Shown: positions 23,361-34,490 of the stretch, in pieces
Position numbering within the stretch: position 1 is the stretch's first letter
How the letters are laid out: every line of letters starts with the position of its first letter
Assembly (NCBI GenBank): GCA_023101885.1
Contig: JALPQD010000304.1
Coordinates: forward strand, 930,001-994,000
Source of the DNA: Typhlomys cinereus
Lineage: Eukaryota > Chordata > Mammalia > Rodentia > Platacanthomyidae
DNA: 64,000 nucleotides
Direction of reading: 5' to 3'
Position numbers and translations under genes: made by a program
The notes under the pieces: model-generated
The model's input: the letters and a program-made list of their open reading frames with translations, nothing else
Told to the model about the DNA's origin: nothing
Databases searched by the model: none

Positions 23361-23995
23361 ATAATTCTCATAACACTGGAAAGAAAGCTCTGCTGAATCA
23401 TCACAAACTATACATTCTTAACACTAAAGAATATAAACACATGCACAGTTTAAAATAAATGTTGTATCTAAAAAAGAACAGGAAATTTTCCATTTGGGTT
23501 GGTAGCAAAGGCATGTTCTAGGCCCAGGTTCTGTTTTGCTTATCAGGGTCATTATCCCTTCAGAGGGTTGTGGTGGAATGGATAGCTGAAAGTGCTCTTC
23601 TTCATATATATATATAAAACATGAGTTCATTTTTGGTTCCCTATTTCAGGTGGGCCCCTGAAATAACCTCATAGTTCCTACCTGAACATAGCTGTGTCCT
23701 TGGGGAAGCAAACTGGAGGCTAATTTTCTCATTACCACACAAATATCCACTTTAGTAATAAATGTTTTAGAATAATACTTACAAAAAATATTTTGCTTTG
23801 GAAAACTCTTCATTTTGGTATTGGCATTCTGTGCATCAGGAAAAATGGACCTTTTTTTTAAGTATCATCGTGGTCCTAAACCTGGGAGGTAGCTGGACAA
23901 TTAGAAACCTCCTTGGAAGACCTGGGGGAGCTCCTCCAACTTGAAGTTATCACAATAGAGCTTGAGTTTTCATTTTCTACCTTTTCATTTTGTTT
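23361..23995. other. Stretch with no recognised gene
   Basis: AT-rich; short (AT)n at about 23605. Nothing nameable. Confidence 0.5.
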
Positions 23996-24830
23996 ATAAT
24001 TAATTTAATAGTGACAAAAGATGTAACAAAACACCTCCACATCATTTTAAATAGATTTATAGAATGGTGAAAAAGATCCGTGATGGCAAAGAATCTCATC
24101 CTTAGCATCACAAAAATCTGGTCTGGAAGCTTCCTCCTTGCTGGATAAGTTATAGTACCAAAGAGGAGAAAAATAGTTAAGAAGCTCATCGACCTGAGAA
24201 ATCTGCAAATTGCAATAACAATCACCATAGGAAGAGGTAACCATGGGTGTAACAGTGGCATGAATAGCAAGTTTTCCGATTGGATTTAAGGCTCAGATTT
24301 AAAGTCAGAAAATAACACATTCTTGTTACCATAAACTGAAGAAGAGCAGACTATGAAATTTTAGCCATGAAGACACTATATCAAACTGTCTTTAAACACC
24401 TATTATTATACCCATAGATTGGAGGAACACTCAGCACTCAACCATAAAACTTTCCTGTGCAAAATAAGGAATTTACTACAGAAAAACACAGCTGGTTAAA
24501 GTCCAAAAAATAAGTGACTGAAGACTGCCTGGCCCTAACTAGGATATCTATCCCATCACACCTACCTCAAGGCTCACAGAACATCTTGGGAGAGGAGGAA
24601 GCAAGACTGTAAAAGCATGAAGTGGGACAGTGGGGGCCCCACATAGAACCTGTCATTGTGAACTCACATAATGACAGAGACAGCACCAAGGCCCCTCAAC
24701 ACACGAGTCTACATTTTACCTAGTAACTCAGTAGGGACAAAGGAAAATTCCTTCTTACTCTTCAGTGGATTCAGTGGAATGAACTGACAGGATGAAATAG
24801 AAGAAAAGGCTCACGGATTAACTAAAACAC
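23996..24830 (+). mobile_element. Old Lx-like L1 3' UTR fragment
   Basis: Matches in order the layout I know for rodent Lx 3' UTRs: 'aacagtggcatgaatagc', 'gattggatttaaggctc', 'gttaaagtccaaaaaataag', 'caaggctcacagaacatc'. Related sequence occurs at 28320-29135. No coding sequence. The assignment rests on remembered family layout. Confidence 0.6.
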
Positions 24831-27565
24831 AAACCCTCAGGTGCTCTACCTCTGAGATACATCCTCAATCCTTAATGAAATGAGAAAGCCACGCATACCA
24901 GAAAATTCATGAGAGTGTGATTATTCTCCGGTGTGAAATTACTCCCACACTTACTGTGAGGGCTCCTCTTCATTATCACTCAGCAGACACATATCTAGGA
25001 AGGCTGCTGTGGGCACATGCAGACAGGATAGAAGCCCCATCCTGAACATGAAAATACATCCCATGGGTCAAGGGCACAGAGAGAATATACATGTGGCCCC
25101 ATATCTCCTAGTCATGACAGGACTGAGATACACATGATTTCATGGCAAATGGGTGTACTTCTACAAGAACTGTATGTGAACTGTCTTACCAACATTTCAC
25201 CAGGAAACAACAAAGAGCCCAAGAAACACCACACCTTCCTGAGGGACTGATGTGCATCACACTAATAAAAAAAATGCTTTCCTCAATAGCTTACACACTG
25301 ATCTATGATATTTACTGGAGCTCGAATCATGTCAGGCATATGACATCAAAGACAAACCAGATACAGCAAAAAGGACATAGAAGCAAGGCAGGATGATTCC
25401 TAAAATCACCCCTGAGCCTCCACAAACACACAGTGCCCTCTAACAGAGAGGGGGGAATAGATAGTGAGAAATGGGGACATTGTTTGCATAAACCTGCCAT
25501 GTCTTTTATAGGCTTTAGGACTCTTTTGAAGGAAGAATATGAAAAATTTTAGAGCAGCAGAAATGAGAAGGCCGAAATATCTGGAAGAGTCAGTACCTGA
25601 TTAAGTCTCAGTACGAAAAAGCTATTTCCTGTTGGCCAAAAGAATAGAATCTGAGCTCTAACCTGCAGTCTAGGTGGTGATGCAATCTAAGTTCCAGGGT
25701 AATTTTTTCCGGATACACATGTGACATTTTCATTCAAATGATATGAACTATCATTTCCAAATGGTAGCTTATATGTATTTAAGGTTTCTGCATCATATTT
25801 ATAAAGAAAAATAGCCTCTGTAATAGCATCTATATTATCCATGACTGGGTAAACTTATAAATGACTTTGAATAAAAGAACCTTGCTACTAAGTCTTTATC
25901 TATCAATATGTCATAGCAAGGCCAGAATATTTCAAATCTTAACTACATTTGAAAGGTGATCAAAGGAAATAATGAAAGAAACAGCAGTGGTAGAAAAAAG
26001 TCACTTTCAAAAACATGAAAATGAATAATCACCTGAAAAAAACAGGAATTCCAAGACGGAGAGAATCTTGCAAAAACATGAAAGGGAAAGAGCAAAGCTG
26101 TTTACTTGTGATAACAAATAGACATTTCTGGGAAATGAGTTTCTACTGAGAAATGAAACTGATTGCTTCTTCTCAATATTGGTGGTTGGGCTGAGTTGAA
26201 AAAGAAAAAGTTACCTGACCACAAGGAAAAGACTCAACTGCAATGGTTATACTCTTTCTGAGTCTTCTCCCTATGTAAGATGTGGGCCAGCATTCTTATT
26301 GAAAGTACAGTCGTAGGACTCTGAGTAAAGCTCAAACTAATGATTCCCTTCAGTCTCTGTTCATTAGCATGTGTGATAGTAGGAAGCATAAGCTCTGGTG
26401 TTTCAGTTACTGGACCCCAATATCTTCTCCCTCTGAAAAGATCTTTTCTGCAAATATTAGAGAGAAAATTCTCTATGTACACCCAATAATCATTTTACTA
26501 ATACAGATATGTATATAAATTACATACTGTAGTTAAACACATGACACACAATACCCAGAAAAGGAACCGGTTTCAGAGTTATTGCTATGTGTGAGAGGCC
26601 TATTCTTTCTCTAAATAACTAACTCAAAACATAGCAAAGAAATACACTTGGAGTCAGATATTTGACAGCCCTTTCTTATAACTGTTCTATTCAGACTCAA
26701 ACATATCTCTGGAGACATTAAGCTCTGGCTTGATAACAACTTCTTGGTAAAACCATGAGACAGTGCCTGGAGAGGGAGAGCCCTTTTTCTTCAGTGACAG
26801 GGCGGCTGGAAGGTTGTCCACACTATAGGAGATGGCCCCACACCCACACTCACGCTGCAGCACTAACAGGAATCAGTGAATTACATAATAATAATAAGAG
26901 AAAGAGACAGGAGAATAAGAAAAAAAGGAAGAGGAAGAAGAGGAAAAGGAGGAGCCATGAGAGTGGAAGGAGCTGTGGGAGCAGAGAGGGGTAGTTAAGA
27001 CCAAGACATACTATATACACATATGAAATCATCAAAATGAGTGGAAATATTTTTTAAAACTTCCACATTAGAAGATATCTATGGTCCTATGTGTCACAAA
27101 ATAAATCTTATTGATCAGTGTCCTTCTATGCTCAATTACTCATGACTATTAATTAAAATAGGTACTGCTGTTACAACATACACTTGAGTCAACCAGATCA
27201 AGCAATCTGATTTCCCATTCAGTCATCACATATTTCTAGAATTCATATACTTCTTCATCTGCTAGGGAGACAGTCACACTTTAGCACAGCTCTGGACCTG
27301 TCTTCCTGTGTACTTGACAGCACTGATTTTGAGGTCAGGAAAGTATTACATCAGTCTTTCCTCAAAGTCTATATGAGAAGAGGAAAGAAGCATCACAATT
27401 GACCCTCCTTAAGTTTTAACATATCATGTATGAATGGTAGGAAAGTGAAACCAGAAAGGCTTTGTTGAAATCCATTAGGGGAAGGCTTTTTCCTCCTGGT
27501 AAAACATGGCTATTTCATAGATTTGCTTTGTTTCTTTCTTTTTTAAAATCTTTTTCTATTTTTAA
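24831..27565. other. Long stretch without a recognised gene
   Basis: Mostly unique-looking AT-rich DNA. A piece at about 25340-25450 resembles the 3' half of the tRNA-derived SINE body ('gatgattcctaaaatcaccc' and 'cacacagtgccctctaa'). A purine-rich (GAA/GGA) tract lies at 26890-26960. No gene can be supported. Confidence 0.45.
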
Positions 27566-27568
27566 TTA

Positions 27569-27599
<31 letters not shown>

Positions 27600-27687
27600 C
27601 TGTGTGTGTGTCTGTGTGTGTGTCTGTGTGTATGTGCCTGTATCTGCGTCTTTGTGTGTGTGTATGTGTGTCTGTGTGTTTGTGTCT

Positions 27688-27729
<42 letters not shown>

Positions 27730-27960
27730 ATCAGAAGGCACCGTATGTTCCTGTGGTGGACCAAGGGTGATTGTGAGAATGACCCTGGATTGATTCTACC
27801 TACTTTTTGCTTTGTTCTGGGATTTCCCAGGCTTGGCCCACCGGCACCAGACGTGCAGGCTTGCCACTGTTTCTACTTGGCGTTTTTACATGGATTCCCG
27901 GATCCTAATTCAGTATCTTCTGCCTATGAGGCAGAGTCTTAACCTCTGAGCCATCACTTT
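27566..27960 (-). mobile_element. Diverged tRNA-derived SINE with long (TG)n
   Basis: Reverse orientation: (TG)n with interruptions (27572-27728), body ('ttcctgtggtggaccaaggg', 'tgggatttcccaggcttggc'), then the tRNA head complement ('gaggcagagtcttaacctct', 'gagccatcactttag'). It is colinear with 8007-8290 but older. The Cys/Val-rich frames here are only the (TG)n. Confidence 0.75.
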
Positions 27961-28204
27961 AGTGTTGCTTTGTTTGTTTCTTATGGTTTAATTCTTTTGT
28001 AATCTACAATGTTGCATTACGTTTGGTCAACAATGGGACATGAAATTTACTTCTGGTTCTAGGTGGAGACATGACATTGGAAGCTACCCAGAATATAATA
28101 GTATCACAAAGACACATTAGTGTGCCCTCCCTTAAGAGCATCCTTTAAGAACCATCTAAATGGTTCTATCAAATACCAGGACAGAAAACTGATCTTCAAG
28201 GAGC

Positions 28205-28310
28205 TATCTGGGCCTGAGGAGATGGCTCAGTGAACAAAAGATACTTGCTGTGAAAGTCTTGTGGCCTGAGTGTAATCATCATAACACATATGGTGAGAAG
28301 AGAGAATGTA
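28205..28310 (+). mobile_element. tRNA-derived SINE head, B2/ID/B4 type
   Basis: 'gagatggctcagtgaacaaa' (A-box region) and 'tggcctgagtgtaatcatc' (decayed B box) followed by an unidentified tail. A short, old fragment. Confidence 0.5.
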
Positions 28311-28319
28311 CTGTGAAGA

Positions 28320-28775
28320 ATTTTGCTGAGGTGACCATCAGTATAGTGATAGTGGCATGAATGTCATGGCACCAACCAACCATTTTCTGATTAGATTTAA
28401 GGTCCACTTTTCAGTAAGGATCACATTGCTGGTACTGTAAACTAGACAAAAACCTGTAAAAGGGGAGGATATAGGCCTTGAACTATGAAAGTTTAGCCAT
28501 AAAACTATATTGAACAGCCTTTTAAACAACTGTCATAATTAGAACCTTCCCTCTGGAACAGAACTTGTCTATCACAGAAAATCACAATTGGACAAAGTAT
28601 GGAAAAGAAGTGACTATGGATTACTCAGTCCTAAACAGATATAAAAGCTTCCTCCCACCCCAAGGCTCAGGAACATCATGGAAGAGGAAGCAATAAAAAC
28701 ATAAGGACATGAACTGGGGCCCTGTCTTCTGGACATGACAGAGACGTTGTACTTCATTGCAGCTATATGTTTAAA

Positions 28776-28806
<31 letters not shown>

Positions 28807-29135
28807 ACATATATATATATATGGAGGAGGAAAGATCTCAAGAGTCTCTACATCTCCATGAGAGATTGATGAGGATTAAGGCTGATGGGGAGGAGAAACT
28901 TTCCTCAATTATATAACCATTGATTTGGTATTTAGGATCCAGCAATTCCCAGATAAAACCAGTCAGCTACACATAAGAAATCACATGAAAGTAAGAGGAG
29001 ACCAGCAAGGAAGAAGGGTTGCAATAGGAAAAGGAATAGGGATGGGATTCAGGTCAAGGTGTGGGAAAATATCATGAAATCACTATATTCTTGCATGAAA
29101 CACTAAAAATTAAAAATATTCATTAAAGTAAATAT
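28320..29135 (+). mobile_element. Old Lx-like L1 3' UTR with internal (TG)n(TA)n
   Basis: Shares order with 23996-24830 ('gatagtggcatgaatgtcat', 'gattagatttaaggtcc', 'aaggctcaggaacatcatgg'). It continues to a purine-rich end ('aggaaaaggaatagggatgg') and a decayed A-rich tail near 29110-29130. A (GT)n/(AT)n tract at 28779-28821 interrupts it. Confidence 0.65.
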
Positions 29136-29252
29136 ATAGTTTCCCTCTGAGGCCATGTGCATGTCATGGAATACACATACATATGCACGCATGTGAAGGT
29201 GCAGCTGTTCAATGACATCTGTTGCTCAACCCGTGTTCTGGAATCCAGAAAG

Positions 29253-29301
<49 letters not shown>
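29253..29301. repeat. (CT)n microsatellite
   Basis: Uninterrupted CT dinucleotide run; frames across it are repeat translations. Confidence 0.97.
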
Positions 29302-29302
<1 letters not shown>

Positions 29303-29821
29303 TTTTCTCAAATCCAATGAAATTGCTCTTGAAATTCCTTCAAGTCCATTCCACAAAGAAAATATATACAAACAGCTGTAAAAGGAAACTTCAACAGGAA
29401 GGAGGAGAACTGGGAGGTGTTCTGGTCAGGCAGTGAGTTTATCAGCTGCCCTCACGGATGAAACCTTATCTGACCTGTGCCTGACAGTCAGCACCCAGGC
29501 AGCTTTGAGGAAGGAACCTGCTCTCCGTGCTCTTCTCTCTGGAACAACAATCTGAAGACGGGAGCCTGACCTCAAAGACACAAGTAAGTGGAAAAGAGGA
29601 TGGGAAAATGGACAGACAAATGTGTGGGACTCAAAAGTAAAACATAAATATTTAAGATATACGCAAGGATGAGGATATGCCAAAACCACAAATGTGAGTC
29701 CAAACTGCCATGTTACTAGATTCTAAGCTCCACGCTAGAACTAGATTTTAATCGGTGCCACCTGTCAAAATCAGCAACCAAAAAAAAAAAAAAAAAAAAA
29801 AAACCCAGGAATTGAAGCTTT
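29302..29821. other. Stretch with no recognised gene; poly-A run
   Basis: A sequence at about 29585 ('cacaagtaagtgg') resembles a splice donor, but there is no supported exon. An A run of about 25 lies at 29780-29803. Confidence 0.45.
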
Positions 29822-30362
29822 AAATGCTGTTCTCTTTTTTTTCTTCCACTCACAGTGATAAGTGCCCCATTCCCCTCCCTCCCTGCATCCCTCCCTGGAT
29901 CCCCTTGCTCCCTTCCCCTATTTCCTTTCCTTCACCCCTCCCTTTCTCCCAGTGCCTCCTCCCCCCATTCCTGGAGCATCCTTTAGTGTGCATGATAAAC
30001 TTCCCTCTGGGTCCTCCTTTCTGATGAGGTGTACGGACTCAGTAGCATTGTCTAGAGCTCTTTTTGTGTGTGTGTGTTCCCCTTTAGTATGGGAACACTA
30101 TTGTGGCTGTTAATCCCTTGCTTCTAAGGATCATAGTGCCTGTGATCCATGCTAGATTTTGAGGGGGTCAATGATATGTTGGTCATTGCACAGGTCATGC
30201 AAAGTCTTATTATAATTACTTCAGCCCTAACTTGTATGGAGTATCTTGTATATAATTGCTCTTCCCCATCTTTAGGCTCTTACAATCTTACCGCGCCCCC
30301 TCTTCCGCAAATTTCCCTGAGCTACAGGATAGGGAGAGATTAGGCTGGTCTGGTTCCAGATG
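29822..30362 (-). mobile_element. LINE-1 3' UTR fragment (copy I)
   Basis: Minus strand: T-rich tail, 'cactcacagtgataagtgcc', polypyrimidine tract (about 29870-29965), UTR up to the 'ggtctggttcca' point. 5' truncated in the UTR. The flanks 'aatgctgttctcttttt' (about 29822) and 'aaacgctgctctttt' (about 30364) look like a decayed target duplication. Confidence 0.85.
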
Positions 30363-32999
30363 AAAACGCTGCTCTTTTGAGAGATTAGCGAGAAGTCAAG
30401 GAAATCCATCTTCCCTAGGAAGTTTTATAGAGAGACAGAACAAAGGCAATAAACAAGCACTACATTTATTCCTGTTCCACTGGCCAGGTGATCAGCCTTG
30501 CCCCCTAGATACTGTATTTCTCTTCAAAGTTGCCTCTATACTGCAGAGGTAGAGAGTTCACCTACATCAAGGCATTACTTCTTACACTGCCAGTTTAAAG
30601 GAATGTTAGCTCAGAAGATACAAGTCACTGACAGCACATGTCTGTTGAGCTGCTCACAATGTGTGTGTGGACTCCTTCCTACAGGTGTGTTCCAGTGTAG
30701 AATATAAAGTGTTTCTGTTTTGCTCCTGTAATTGCTACAGGACCTCAGGCTTTGAGAGCCACAAAGTAAAGGGGCAGATGTGAAGGACGTTGTTCAGAGA
30801 GAAACAGAGACAGAGAAAGATTGAGAGACTGACCAAGAGTAGAAAAAAAGCTTTTCCAAGGATGGAAACAAAGTCCTATTGCCTGTTTTCTGTTTCACCC
30901 ATGAAAGGTAAGGAGCAGATGCTGGCTGATGTGAGAAGATAGAAAAATTGTTCCTGGAATAAACAATTCCAGCAGCAGGAGTTTTCATCATCTCCGTTTA
31001 CCCAGTTCAAAAACTGCTGTAAGGTAAGAGCCACCCCCAAAGTGTGCCTTGAGTGCATGTTAGAGCTCACGCGTTCGTGGTTACCCAAACTGTAATTTGA
31101 CGGCAAGAGCCAGGTGTGTGGCTCTGGCTCAGCCTCACGCCCAGAAGCACGGGAGACTCTTTCCCCCAACGTAGCCAGATCAAAAAAAAAATGCTTTTGC
31201 TACTTTTTACCATCAAATGGAATTCTCGTTAAGTTGATGAGCACCGGTGGCCAAACCAGAGGCACAAACCTGGCGCTTGCAGAGTGATAACTTCAAGTAA
31301 TAACATCTGTAAGAGATGCTTTGTAGAAAGATAGATCCTGCCACTGAGCATCCACTAGATTGTTAGCTTGACTCCTTGCCAGTGAGGAGATCTTAGGCAC
31401 AAAGCTGTGCACACAATACTTCACACGAAACAGCAGATGGTTGTGCCACAGAGAATAAAACAGGAAAACAAGGAAGCCTTCGCAGAGGCTGCAAGACTCA
31501 GGAGAAGAAGTCGAGAATCAACTAGGATGATTCCTCTCTCTTCTTCAGGGCAGAGTCCAGTCTCATGAGCTACATGAGCTTTTTCTTTTTATCCCCAGAG
31601 CAATATCTGTAGGTTGAAACAGCAGATTCCTTTAAATAACTTATATCCATGATGCTATCTCAGTAACAATCTAATGCAGCCCTGTTTATTACAATGCTCC
31701 CCAAACTTGACTTAATTTCTATCTGATAGCCCCACTAGGCTGGGATGTTATATTTCTAATTTTTGCCATAACATGAGCCACATGTTCTACTTATATTTGA
31801 GAGTTCTATCATTACTGACATCACAGAGATGATCATGAGTTTGAATTCTCCAATTAGAGGTTCAAAAGACACACTGTGGTGTGTTGTCCTTTCAAAGGTA
31901 AGAAACTGACTAGAAGAGTTATTAGACATTGGAATGGGTATACAATATGATGGAGGTTCTGAAGAGAGTTCAGACCCCTAAGCTAAGTGGGTGTTCCCCT
32001 ATTACAGGACTCAGAGAGAGCAGATAGGAACAAAGACATGTAGTTGATGCATATATCAAGTGTTGTACAAAGGATGAACTCTGATTCCTATGTGGCAAGG
32101 AAAGGGAAGATTTGTCCCTTTAGTTAATGGGTGTCCTTCATACAGAGTTATGTCACCTGTAAATAGGATATCTTAGAGTGCTGTGAGTGTAGAGAAAGGG
32201 GCTACGGCAGGCAAGCATGGCTTCTGTACTCCCCGGCTCAAACCAAACTGTACAGCCATACTTTGAAGAGTGACGCAGGTGTACTTTGTCATCACAAGTC
32301 AGTGGGAGGGAATCCATCTCATTGTATCCCACGGGTCGGGCGGCTGTTGAGGGAAACGCTGTGACTCTTAGCATGGTACAGGTCCCAAGTGCTGTTCAGG
32401 GTTGTTTCAGGCACCCAGAGAAAGCAGCGACATTACCATGCAGCAGGAGCCAACCCACCGGTGACTTCAGAGGACTCAAGGCTCTGACACGGCAAAGGGA
32501 TTACTTAGGTCAAATGGCTTAATTTCTTTTATCAGATCTGCACAAGACTTAACACATCCAGTGAAGACAAAACACGCCAGCGGAACCTGCTAACCTCAAG
32601 GTAAGTATTGCCATTTCTTTTTAACTCACCCAGTTAGAATAAGTTACAGGCATTTAGTGTTCTAAAGTATAGATGTGTAGACCCTCAAGAGGAATGCACA
32701 CACCCACAGGTATGATGAAAATGTTTGTTCAGCCTTTCTTTCCCCTTAAAGGAAAAGTTGGTGATACTTAAAACATTATAAATCAAGTAGCTGCATGTTC
32801 ATATCTGAGTTAAAAGAATGTTATTCCCTTAGATGGACAAAAGCCCACCACACAGTAAAAACACAAATTTCCTTTTTTTTTTTTTTTTTTTTTTGAGTCA
32901 GTTTGGAATCACCTGCCTGGATGGTCCATTGGCATGGAGAGGTCCTCTCCACCCTGGTGCAGCGTCCCCGTGCTTGACTGCAGCCAGCTCCACTGCTCC
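30363..32999. other. Longest repeat-poor stretch; no gene recognised
   Basis: Mixed-composition DNA without long frames. Several donor-like strings occur ('aaaggtaaggagc' about 30905, 'tcaaggtaagtattg' about 32595). The best acceptor-donor pair brackets 32536-32600, but that piece also resembles an old L1 UTR string ('gatctgcacaag...'). A T run of about 24 lies at 32871-32894. Remnants of the retrovirus beginning at 33000 may extend into it. Confidence 0.4.
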
Positions 33000-34175
33000 T
33001 GGCACCATCAGAAACACCAATGGACCAATGCCCTGCTAGTCGGTTGATCTGACATCCTCAGTTCCTAGTTTTCTGGATTTCAGCAAAAACCATCTACTTA
33101 GTTCCAACTGTATGTGCACAAGACCCATTAAAATCAGAATCTAGGCTTAAAGTTTTCAGGCCAAATATGTCCATATAACTGTAAAGTGTTTTACTGTTTA
33201 TCTCAGAGAAAAAAAGATAAGCCCCTTATCACTATGCATGATGCTAAATAGTCCATGATCAGGGATAATCTTAGCAGGTCTTTAACTACCTCTATGGTCT
33301 TTTCAGTTCTTGGAGGATGGGAAACGCTTTGATCATTCCATAAAACACAGAACGTCATTGTTTTAACCCTCCTGACTTTGGCATTTGAGTACGTCATCTG
33401 CCAGTCATCATATGAGTTATTGAATGAATTACGTTAAATGTTTCCTTTGGTGAGGTTCAGACCTTGGATTATTCTCACGGTGGGTTAGGCACCTGGTTGT
33501 TGTTCTTTACATATCCTGGGCCTGTAATCTATGACAGAGCCTCTCTCCCAAATGGATAGCACCTGTGCTTGCCTAACATTCAGTCACCCCAGGTAGTCTA
33601 GAAGGAATAGTGTTCTCAGTGGTCTGATCCAGATTCATCAAATCCCCAGCGAGTGGCTTTCTCTATGTCACAAACAGAACAGTGTGTCTCAGTATTAGAT
33701 AAGTCAAGCACAGGAATGAACAGCATTGTGTTATAAGATTTAGTGCTTCCGTAACTGCTCTGTCTGCCAAGGTGTTTCCTCTAGTGGACTCAGCCCCAGC
33801 CTTCTATTGAAACAAAAAGCACATGACTGCCACCTGCTGAGAAGCTTGTGTGGATTTGAGTAGTCTAAATATATTTCTGTTCAATTCCTTTGAACTGGGA
33901 GTGGTCCCCTTTCTAAACAGACACAAAATCATAAATGTGTCCCTGGAGTCTGTGACGTTTGCTCATTTCCCCAGGCAACCATTCAAGGATTAGATATGTA
34001 AGAGTGATGTGCTCGGCCTTTTGTGCAGAGGTCCCTTCCAGCAGTTCCTTAGTCTCAGTTATTTCTTTTAGAGAAGCTACAATATACTCAGATATAAATT
34101 TACAGTGATGGACATAAGCATTTCTCTCCATGTAGTCCTGAGTCGGGAAGCAGACCGACCACTATTGTGCAAAAA
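33000..34175 (-). pseudogene. Decayed endogenous retrovirus pol relic (RNase H to integrase)
   Basis: On the minus strand, frames at about 33900-34130 and then 33200-33400 (with shifts between them) read like the end of an RNase H domain followed by an integrase core: an RNase-H-type 'NTLADRA' motif near 33760 and a tryptophan-led integrase-like start near 33395. No frame exceeds about 75 codons and stops are frequent, so it is non-functional. LTRs were not found. Assignment to a class I (gamma-type) element is inference from residue pattern only. Confidence 0.45.
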
Positions 34176-34355
34176 TGAATCTGGGGACAGGAGAGATGGG
34201 TCACAGGTAAAAGGCACATGCGCAGAAGCCTGGTGACCTGAGTTTGATCCCAGAGTCCTCATGATGGAATGCAAGGACCAAGTTCTGAGAATTGTCGTCT
34301 GACTTTCACTCCTGTGTCCTGGTGTTATTCTCCCAGCTTCCTTTCTCTCTCTCTG

Positions 34356-34406
<51 letters not shown>

Positions 34407-34411
34407 GTTTG

Positions 34412-34472
<61 letters not shown>

Positions 34473-34490
34473 GTGTTTCTTTCTATATAG
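34176..34490 (+). mobile_element. B4/ID-B1-like SINE with (TC)n(TG)n tail
   Basis: tRNA-type head 'ggggacaggagagatgggtc', B-box-like 'gagtttgatcccagag', then 'catgatggaatgcaaggacc' and a 'tcgtctgactttcactcct' block typical of rodent B4-type elements. The tail is a (TC)n tract (34343-34406) followed by (TG)n (34407-34477). Confidence 0.65.

Noticed and set aside
26755..26994. Lys/Arg-rich 79-codon frame
   Set aside because: Translation of a purine-rich low-complexity tract.
27462..27942. Cys/Val-rich frames on both strands
   Set aside because: Translations of a (TG)n tract inside a SINE.
32536..32600. Possible 65-bp exon with good acceptor and donor (gtaagt)
   Set aside because: No other exon to join, no reading frame, and part of it resembles an old L1 UTR string.
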